A program made the position numbers and the translations under genes. A stretch of 64,000 bases of DNA from Roseateles sp. XES5 (GTDB taxonomy: Bacteria; Pseudomonadota; Alphaproteobacteria; Rhizobiales; Rhizobiaceae). The notes below the pieces were generated by a model, which was given only the letters and a program-made list of their open reading frames with translations, was not told the DNA's origin and ran no database searches. Shown piece by piece: positions 57,742 through 64,000 of this stretch. Where the stretch lies: assembly GCF_020535545.1 (NCBI RefSeq), contig NZ_CP084752.1, forward strand, positions 3,685,501 to 3,749,500, given 5' to 3'. Every line of letters starts with the position of its first letter. The first letter of the stretch is position 1.

Positions 57742-58575
57742 TGCAGAGTGAACTGCGCCTGCGCATCATGTCCGGCATCGTGCTGGCGGCCGTCGTGCTT
57801 GCCGCGACATGGTTCGGGGGGCTTCGCCTTCCGTGCGCTCGCCGCCGCCATCGCGCTGCTGATCTACTACGAATGGTCGACCATCACGCGGCTGATGGAG
57901 AAGGACTTCCGCGGCAACGCCTTCGGCTGGCTGTCCGTCGCCATCATGGCCGGCCTCGTGATCTTCGGCTTCGACGAACTGGCGCTGCCCGTGCTCATCG
58001 GCACTACGGTGCTCGGCATTCTCTATGCGTTTTTCTCCAAGGCAACGGGCTGGCTGCCGGGCGGCATCCTCTATTCCGGCCTGACGGCGATCTCGCTTGC
58101 GGCCATCCGCGGCGACGAGGCCGATGGCTTCGCCGCCATGGTCTTCATCTTCGCCGTCGTCTGGGCGACGGACATCCTTGCCTATTTCATCGGCCGGGCC
58201 ATCGGCGGACCGAAGCTCGCTCCGCCGATCTCGCCGGGCAAGACCTGGTCGGGCGCCATTGGCGGGGCCATTTCCGCCGTTATCGCCGGCACGCTGGTGC
58301 ATATGGCGTTCTTTCCGCTGAACGGCCTGTGGGTGCCGACCATCGCGCTCGTGCTCTCGGTGTTCAGCCAGGTCGGCGACCTCTTCGAATCCTTCATCAA
58401 GCGCCGCTTCGGCGTCAAGGATTCCAGCCGCCTCATTCCGGGACATGGCGGTGTCATGGACCGTGTCGACGGCCTTGTTTTCGCCTGCTTCGCCGCGTTC
58501 CTCATTGCGCTCGGCGACGCACTCGTGTCGGGCTCCGCGAATACGCCGGCGGGCGTGTTCCTTTTCGGCCCGTGA
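57741..58575 (+). CDS. cdsA: Phosphatidate cytidylyltransferase, frameshifted as sequenced
   Basis: CDP-diacylglycerol synthase, an inner-membrane enzyme at the root of phospholipid synthesis. The first 27 residues (QSELRLRIMSGIVLAAVVLAATWFGG in pieces) are in the frame of ATG 57741. The rest (FRALAAAIALLIYYEWSTI onward, to the signature SRLIPGHGGVMDRVDGL) is in another frame. The switch is at a run of six G at 57816-57821; five G would restore a continuous ~277-residue protein. Since cdsA is essential and the rest is intact, a base-call or assembly error is likelier than a true pseudogene. Confidence 0.9.
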
Positions 58576-58600
58576 CCACGACAGATTAGGGACTGGAAGA

Positions 58601-59734
58601 ATGGATATCCTCGCAGGCTCCGTCGGTTTGTTGACGGGCTATATCGTTCCTTTCCTCATCGTGCTGACGCTGATCGTCTTCGTGCATGAGATGGGCCACT
58701 ACCTTGCCGGTCGCTGGTCGGGAATCGGTATCACGGCCTTTTCCGTCGGCTTCGGCCCGGAGCTTTGCGGCTTCACCGACCGGCACGGCACGCGCTGGAA
58801 GCTGTGCGCGATTCCGCTCGGCGGCTATGTGAAATTCCTCGGCGACGACGATCCGGCGTCGATCCCGGACTACAACGCCGTGGCGGGTCTGCCCGAAGAG
58901 GTGCGCAAGCGCACCTTCCTGGGGGCGGCGCTCTGGAAGCGGGCGGTCACCGTGGCTGCCGGTCCCATCGCCAACTTCATTCTCGCCATCGCGATCTTCG
59001 CCGTGATGTTCTCCCTCTATGGCCGCCAGATCGCCGATCCGATCGTCGCGGAAGTGCGTCCTGACAGCGCGGCGCTGGAGGCGGGCGTGCGTCCCGGCGA
59101 CCTGCTGGTGGCGCTCGACGGCGTGCCGGTGACCACCTTCGACGATGTGCGCCGCTATGTCAGCGTGCGCCCGGAACTCAAGATCATCGTGACGGTGCGC
59201 CGCGACGGCCAGGATCTCGACCTGCCCATGGTGCCGAAGCGCACGGAGGTCTCCGACCAGTTCGGCAACAAGGTCGAACTCGGCCAGATCGGCATCGTCA
59301 CCACCCAGGAAACCGGCAACTTCCGCGTTGTCGAGTACAGCCCGCTGGAGGCCGTGGGGCAGGGCGCGCTGCAGAGCTGGCACATCGTGACGGGCACGTT
59401 CGACTATCTTTCGAACATCCTGGCGGGCCGCATGAAGGCCGATCAGCTCGGCGGGCCCATCCGCGTCGCGCAGGCCTCCGGCCAGATGGCGACGCTCGGT
59501 GTTGCCGCGGTGCTGCAGCTTGCCGCCGTGCTCTCTGTTTCCATTGGACTTTTGAACCTGATGCCGGTTCCGGTACTTGATGGCGGCCATCTGATGTTCT
59601 ATGCGGTGGAAGCTGTCCGTGGCAGGCCTATCGGTCCCGGGGCGCAGGAGATCGCATTCCGCATCGGCATGGCGCTGGTGCTCATGCTGATGGTCTTTGC
59701 GACCTGGAACGACATATCCACGTTTTTCAGCTGA
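58601..59734 (+). CDS. rseP: RseP-type site-2 intramembrane metalloprotease
   Basis: A 377-residue zinc protease of the S2P family (MmpA in Caulobacter). The zinc motif HEMGH is at residues 29-33 and the third ligand lies in the C-terminal LMPVPVLDGGHL. A single PDZ domain covers about 125-215 (VRPDSAALEAGVRPGDLLVALDGVPV). Four membrane helices. It cleaves anti-sigma factors or membrane regulators. It lies between cdsA and bamA; dxr is absent from this position. Confidence 0.95.
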   Translation: MDILAGSVGLLTGYIVPFLIVLTLIVFVHEMGHYLAGRWSGIGITAFSVGFGPELCGFTDRHGTRWKLCAIPLGGYVKFLGDDDPASIPDYNAVAGLPEEVRKRTFLGAALWKRAVTVAAGPIANFILAIAIFAVMFSLYGRQIADPIVAEVRPDSAALEAGVRPGDLLVALDGVPVTTFDDVRRYVSVRPELKIIVTVRRDGQDLDLPMVPKRTEVSDQFGNKVELGQIGIVTTQETGNFRVVEYSPLEAVGQGALQSWHIVTGTFDYLSNILAGRMKADQLGGPIRVAQASGQMATLGVAAVLQLAAVLSVSIGLLNLMPVPVLDGGHLMFYAVEAVRGRPIGPGAQEIAFRIGMALVLMLMVFATWNDISTFFS

Positions 59735-59828
59735 GAGGGGCCGGCCTTGCCGGCATGAATTCAAAGGGGAGCCGCAGTCCGGAAGGTGGTCGCGCTAACA
59801 GTCTGTTTACCGTGTTGAAAAGCATGTA

Positions 59829-59844
59829 GTGGCCTTCGGGCCAC
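59829..59844 (+). other. UUCG-capped hairpin between rseP and bamA
   Basis: GTGGCC-TTCG-GGCCAC is a very stable mRNA hairpin 140 bp before bamA, without a T-run. It may protect the rseP mRNA 3' end or shape the bamA leader. Confidence 0.5.
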
Positions 59845-59970
59845 GGTTTGAATTGAAGTAAACAGAAATTAACGCGTGACCTTGCTTAGATGGCAAAAGC
59901 GGTTAAAACGGCAAACGTGTCCGGAATCGGGCATGCCTGCCGGGCGATAAAACGAAGGTAAGTAGTGAAC

Positions 59971-62304
59971 ATGAAAGCTGGTTCAAACTTTTTGAACGCC
60001 GTGTCTGCCGTTGCATTGTCGGCGAGTATGGTTGTCACGGGCGGCTCTGTTGCCACGCTTGTCTCCGCCTCTGGCGCTGAAGCGGCCACGATCCGCAGCA
60101 TCCAGGTGCGTGGCGCCGACCGCGTGAGCGCGGATACGGTCAAGGCCAACATCTCGATCCAGCCCGGCAAGAACTTCTCCAATTCGGACATCGATGAATC
60201 GGTGCGTCGCCTCTATGCGACGGGCTACTTCTCCGACGTCAAGATCTCGGTTTCCGGCGGCACGCTGGTCGTCGTCGTCAACGAGAACCAGCTGTTGAAC
60301 GAAGTCGTCATCAACGGCAACCGCAAGATCAAGGACGACAAGCTGCAGAACGTCATCCGTTCGCGCTCGCTCGGCCCGTACAGCGAAACGACGATCGAAG
60401 CCGACAAGCAGGCGATCCGCGACGCCTATGCCGCGATCGGCCGCAGTGACGCGACCGTCACCACCCAGACCTATCCGCTCGGCAACGGCCGCGTGAACCT
60501 TGCTTTCGTCGTTGACGAAGGCGACCGCACGAAGATCTCCCAGATCAACTTCGTCGGCAACGAGGCTTACAGCAACAGCCGCCTGCGTTCGGTCATCCTC
60601 ACCAAGAAGTCGAACTTCCTCTCGTTCCTGACCCGCAAGGACGTCTACAGCGAAGAGAAGCTGCGCGCCGACGAAGAAGCGCTGCGCCAGTTCTACTTCA
60701 ACAGCGGCTATGCCGACTTCCGCATCATCTCGTCGGAAGCCGTGCTCGACGAAGCCTCGAACGAATATGTCGTCACCTTCACGGTGGAAGAAGGCCAGCG
60801 CTACAATTTCGGTGACGTCAACGTCGAATCGACGGTTGAAGGCATCGATCCCGAAGAGCTGAAGGGCCTCGTCGAAACCCGTGCGGGCAGCACCTACCGT
60901 GCGAAGGACGTACAGGACTCGATGTCCGAGATTTCGCAGCGCGTCGCAGCCAAGGGCTATCCCTTCGCCCGCGTGACGCCGCGCGGCAACCGCGACCTCG
61001 GCAACGGCACCATCGCCGTCGACTACCTGGTCGACCAGGGCGAGCGCGCCTATGTCGAGCGCATCGAAATCCGCGGCAACACGCGCACGCGCGACTACGT
61101 CATCCGTCGCGAATTCGATATCGGTGAAGGCGACGCCTTCAACCAGGAAGTCATCACGCGCGCCAAGCGTCGCCTCGAAGCCCTCGGCTACTTCTCGTCG
61201 GTCAACATCTCGACCGCGCCGGGCAGCCAGTCCGACCGCGTCGTGCTCGTCGTCGACGTTCAGGACCAGTCGACCGGTTCGTTCGGCATCGGCGCCGGCT
61301 ATGAGACCGGCAAGAGCGGCGGCTTCAAGCTGGAAGCCTCGATCGAAGAAAAGAACTTCCTCGGCCGTGGCCAGTACATCCGCGTTTCCGCCGGTCGTGG
61401 CGGCAACTCGCGCAACTACAGCCTGTCGTTCACCGAGCCCTATTTCCTCGGCTACCGTCTGGCTGCCGGCTTCGACATCTTCAGCGACTCGGACGAGAGC
61501 GAAGATTTCTACGACGTCAACTCGAAGGGCTTCACCCTGCGCGTGACGGCTCCGATCACCGAAGACCTGTCGACGACGTTCCGCTACAACTATACGAGGC
61601 TCGACTACAACTCGAACGACCTCACGCAGCTGTCGTCGCCGTATCAGCACGTCGTCACCGATGGTCCGTGGGTCCGTTCGTCGATCTCGCACAGCCTGAC
61701 CTACGATACGCTCGACGACCGCACGCTGCCGCGTGATGGCATCTTCGCGCAGATCACGCAGGAATTCGCCGGCCTCGGCGGTGATTCCGACTACTACAAG
61801 ATCTCCGGCAAGGCGCGTTACTTCCACACGCTCCTGGAAGATGCGGACGTCATCGGCTCGCTCAGCGCCAGCGCCGGCCACATGTGGGGCATTGGCAGCG
61901 ACACGAAGGTCTACGACCAGTTCACGCTGTCGGCCTCCGAAATCCGCGGCTTCGAGTCGGGCGGCATCGGCCCCCGCGCGACGTCGACGGGCGACTCGCT
62001 CGGCGGTACGACCTACTTCACGGCTTCTGCCGAAGCCTCGTTCCCGCTGCCGATGCTGCCGCGTGACTCGGGCTTCCGTGGCGCCGTCTTCGTCGACGCC
62101 GGCACGCTCTATGGCAACGATGTGAAGACCGTCGCCGCAGACAAGGTCGAAGGCACGGGCATGAGCCTGCGTGCTTCCGCCGGCGCCAGCATCATCTGGG
62201 CGTCGCCGTTCGGCCCGCTGCGCTTCGACTATGCGATCCCGATCAAGAAGGAATCCTTCGACGAGGTTCAGCGCTTCAAGTTCGGCATTGCAACCCAGTT
62301 CTAA
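59971..62304 (+). CDS. bamA: Outer membrane protein assembly factor BamA
   Basis: A 777-residue Omp85 protein, the central channel of the beta-barrel assembly machine. A signal peptide (to EAA, about residue 38) is followed by five POTRA domains (about 40-360; IRSIQVRGADRVSADTVKANI and similar repeats). The 16-strand barrel follows, with the GIGAGYETGKSGGF start, the EIRGFESGGIGPR (RGF) lid motif and a C-terminal FKFGIATQF ending in Phe. ATG 59971 fits the family; GTG 59965 is in frame. Confidence 0.96.
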   Translation: MKAGSNFLNAVSAVALSASMVVTGGSVATLVSASGAEAATIRSIQVRGADRVSADTVKANISIQPGKNFSNSDIDESVRRLYATGYFSDVKISVSGGTLVVVVNENQLLNEVVINGNRKIKDDKLQNVIRSRSLGPYSETTIEADKQAIRDAYAAIGRSDATVTTQTYPLGNGRVNLAFVVDEGDRTKISQINFVGNEAYSNSRLRSVILTKKSNFLSFLTRKDVYSEEKLRADEEALRQFYFNSGYADFRIISSEAVLDEASNEYVVTFTVEEGQRYNFGDVNVESTVEGIDPEELKGLVETRAGSTYRAKDVQDSMSEISQRVAAKGYPFARVTPRGNRDLGNGTIAVDYLVDQGERAYVERIEIRGNTRTRDYVIRREFDIGEGDAFNQEVITRAKRRLEALGYFSSVNISTAPGSQSDRVVLVVDVQDQSTGSFGIGAGYETGKSGGFKLEASIEEKNFLGRGQYIRVSAGRGGNSRNYSLSFTEPYFLGYRLAAGFDIFSDSDESEDFYDVNSKGFTLRVTAPITEDLSTTFRYNYTRLDYNSNDLTQLSSPYQHVVTDGPWVRSSISHSLTYDTLDDRTLPRDGIFAQITQEFAGLGGDSDYYKISGKARYFHTLLEDADVIGSLSASAGHMWGIGSDTKVYDQFTLSASEIRGFESGGIGPRATSTGDSLGGTTYFTASAEASFPLPMLPRDSGFRGAVFVDAGTLYGNDVKTVAADKVEGTGMSLRASAGASIIWASPFGPLRFDYAIPIKKESFDEVQRFKFGIATQF

Positions 62305-62353
62305 GGCCTAGCGTCCAGAACTGCGCGAACAGGAATGTTCTGGAGTCGTGTCG

Positions 62354-63415
62354 ATGGAGCATAATTGGTTCTTTCTGCCCCATGACGGTATGCGTCTGGG
62401 CGACCTCGCGGTCGCCCTCGGGGCGGAACTTGCCGATGCTGCGCATGCCGATCGCATCGTGCGCAGCGTCTCGCCCGTAAACCGGGCGAAGGACGGCGAT
62501 CTCTGTTACATGCTGTCCCGCAAGATGCGCGCTGAGCTCGAAACGAGCGAAGCGACGGCGATCCTGTGCGACCCGGCGCTGGCCTCGCTCGTGCCGGCGC
62601 ATATTTCCGTTCTCCTGATCAAGCGTCCCCATACCGCCTTCGCCATTGCCGGCGCCTTGCTGCATCCGTCCGCCATGCGGCCGGAACCGATGACTTCGGC
62701 TGCCGGCACGTCCGGCGCGTTCATCGATCCGCAGGCCCGCCTCGAGCCCGGTGTGATCGTTGAACCCATGGCTGTGGTCGGCAAGGGCGCCGAGATCGGC
62801 GAAGGCACGCATATCGGCCCAGGCGCGGTTATCGGCGCCGGCGTCCGGATCGGCCGCAACTGCACCATCGCCGCCGGCGCGACGATCCAGTGCGCGCTCA
62901 TCGGCAACAATGTCATCATCCATCCCGGCGCACGCATCGGCCAGGACGGCTTCGGTTATGCGCCGGGGCTGAAGCCCGGCATGATCAAGATCGTGCAGAT
63001 CGGCCGCGTCATCATCCAGGACGACGTGGAGATCGGCGCAAACACGACCATCGACCGCGGCACGATGGACGATACGGTGATCGGCGAGGGGACCAAGATC
63101 GACAATCAGGTCCAGGTCGGCCACAACGTGCGCATCGGCCGCCATTGCGGCATCGTCAGCAAGGTCGGCATTGCCGGCAGCACGCGCATCGGCGACGGCG
63201 TGATGATCGGCGGCGCTTCCGGCATCAATGGTCACATCACAATCGGCGACGGCGTTCAGATCGCGGCGATGAGCGGCGTCATCGCCGATATCCCGGCCGG
63301 CGAGAAATACGGCGGCATTCCCGCGCGCCCGATGCGCGATTTCCTGCGCGACATGGCGGAACTCGTCATGCGCTCCAGCACTCGAGTCCAGAAGAAGGGG
63401 AGCAAAGATGAGTGA
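62354..63415 (+). CDS. lpxD: UDP-3-O-(3-hydroxymyristoyl)glucosamine N-acyltransferase
   Basis: A 353-residue lipid A enzyme adding the second acyl chain to UDP-GlcN. An N-terminal uridine-binding domain (about 1-105) precedes a left-handed beta helix of hexapeptide repeats with the catalytic His in [12 protein letters not shown] (about 257). The C-terminal helix ends KKGSKDE. ATG 62354 or GTG 62348 may start it. It overlaps fabZ by 8 bp. skp, present here in enterobacteria, is missing. Confidence 0.96.
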   Translation: MEHNWFFLPHDGMRLGDLAVALGAELADAAHADRIVRSVSPVNRAKDGDLCYMLSRKMRAELETSEATAILCDPALASLVPAHISVLLIKRPHTAFAIAGALLHPSAMRPEPMTSAAGTSGAFIDPQARLEPGVIVEPMAVVGKGAEIGEGTHIGPGAVIGAGVRIGRNCTIAAGATIQCALIGNNVIIHPGARIGQDGFGYAPGLKPGMIKIVQIGRVIIQDDVEIGANTTIDRGTMDDTVIGEGTKIDNQVQVGHNVRIGRHCGIVSKVGIAGSTRIGDGVMIGGASGINGHITIGDGVQIAAMSGVIADIPAGEKYGGIPARPMRDFLRDMAELVMRSSTRVQKKGSKDE

Positions 63416-63875
63416 AGAGGCCAAGACCGCGCTCGGCGTCGCGGACCTGCGTGAAATCCTCAAGCTGCTTCCCCATCGCTATCCGTTCCTGCTCGTCGAC
63501 AAGATCATCGAGATCGATGGGGACGATTCGGCGATCGGCATCAAGAACGTGACGGTCAACGAGCCGCACTTCATGGGGCATTTCCCCGATCATCCGATCA
63601 TGCCGGGCGTGCTGCTCGTCGAAGGCATGGCGCAGACGGCCGGCGCGATCTGCGCACGCAAGGCGCAGTCCGGCTCGAACCTCGTCTATTTCATGACGAT
63701 CGACAATGCGCGCTTCCGCCGGCCCGTCGTGCCGGGCGACCGCGTGGAATTCCACGTGAAGAAGCAGAAGCAGCGCGGCAATATCTGGAAGTTTCACTGC
63801 GACGCAAAAGTTGATGGGCAACTTGCGGCCGAAGCTGATATCGGCGCGATGATCGTGAAAAAGGAAGATGCCTGA
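63408..63875 (+). CDS. fabZ: 3-hydroxyacyl-ACP dehydratase FabZ
   Basis: A 155-residue hot-dog-fold dehydratase of fatty acid elongation. [16 protein letters not shown] and the catalytic [22 protein letters not shown] (His and Glu) are intact. FabZ competes with LpxA/LpxD for hydroxyacyl-ACP, which explains its fixed place between them. It overlaps lpxD by 8 bp and is 2 bp from lpxA. Confidence 0.97.
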   Translation: MSEEAKTALGVADLREILKLLPHRYPFLLVDKIIEIDGDDSAIGIKNVTVNEPHFMGHFPDHPIMPGVLLVEGMAQTAGAICARKAQSGSNLVYFMTIDNARFRRPVVPGDRVEFHVKKQKQRGNIWKFHCDAKVDGQLAAEADIGAMIVKKEDA

Positions 63876-63877
63876 AA

Positions 63878-64000
63878 ATGATTGCCGCCAGTGCGAAGAT
63901 CCACCCGCTCTCCGTCATCGAGGACGGGGCGGTCGTCGGTGAGAACGTTGTCGTCGGCCCGTTCTGTCATGTCGGGCCGAAGGTCGTTCTTCACGAGGGC
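63878..64000 (+). CDS. lpxA: UDP-N-acetylglucosamine acyltransferase, 5' part
   Basis: The first 41 codons of lpxA, cut by the window edge. It reads [20 protein letters not shown], then [20 protein letters not shown], the first hexapeptide-repeat coils of LpxA, which adds the first acyl chain to UDP-GlcNAc. Position directly after fabZ confirms it. Confidence 0.93.
   Translation, partial: MIAASAKIHPLSVIEDGAVVGENVVVGPFCHVGPKVVLHEG

Noticed and set aside
59983..61881. 632-codon open frame antisense to bamA
   Set aside because: Shadow of bamA; low-complexity Val/Ala/Arg translation without a start signal.

Overview
The window is chromosomal DNA of an alphaproteobacterium of the order Hyphomicrobiales, most likely family Rhizobiaceae (Rhizobium, Shinella, Ensifer or Agrobacterium type). 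This rests on the aapJQMP general amino-acid transporter divergent from metC, the families BA14K, EipB, DUF3126, DUF2336 and PAS_5, a RIME-like intergenic element, high GC with CCG/CTC/GTC-rich codons, and the alphaproteobacterial gene order rpsB-tsf-pyrH-frr-uppS-cdsA-rseP-bamA-lpxD-fabZ-lpxA (no dxr or skp). Genus assignment is inference. About 70 protein genes are supported. No rRNA, tRNA, CRISPR, insertion sequence or prophage was seen.

Layout. 1-9 kb: a LapG-like cysteine protease, a PilZ protein, a PAS_5 protein, a rhomboid protease, a CBS protein, a patatin, hisI-folE, an IscU/NifU-type scaffold, yidD, DUF1697, and an ICMT-like methyltransferase behind a textbook MerR-type promoter. 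9-14.9 kb: thrS, an acyltransferase, a secreted protein, a nitroreductase and a flavin reductase. 14.9-17.6 kb: a small accessory cluster (LysR regulator, atypical SDR, DUF1330, FMN-binding protein). 17.6-26.6 kb: a degenerate CitE-like protein, DUF2336, parE, a secreted hydrolase, a secreted caspase-like/Sel1 protein with a small secreted partner, and tpiA. 26.7-34.3 kb: secG, pyrG, MATE and MFS exporters, a TetR regulator with three operators, a BA14K protein, and a GlxA-type regulator. 34.4-43.7 kb: aapPMQJ, metC, an FAD monooxygenase, a zinc-finger protein, a hydrolase, cysE. 43.8-52.3 kb: DUF3126, a phasin, clpS-clpA, azlCD, and a tightly overlapping operon ridA-GDPD-GNAT-HIT-DUF3828. 52.5-64 kb: eipB and the translation/UMP/undecaprenyl/CDP-diacylglycerol/outer-membrane/lipid A operon, cut inside lpxA.

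The strongest unusual signals are as follows. (1) Three conserved genes (thrS, aapP, clpA) contain internal blocks whose protein sequence and codon use look betaproteobacterial, with rhizobial sequence on both sides and the frame intact. This is either homeologous recombination or chimeric assembly with a contaminant. (2) A ~44-bp palindromic repeat family occurs, as far as I can see, only between convergent genes, at six such junctions. (3) A TTGAAC-N19-TAGGCT promoter with a perfect dyad precedes the methyltransferase gene. (4) An apparently leaderless GlxA-type regulator has its -10 and start codon inside a 10+10-bp dyad. (5) An orphan Rho-independent terminator may mark a small RNA. (6) cdsA is frameshifted in a G6 run, more likely an error than a real lesion.
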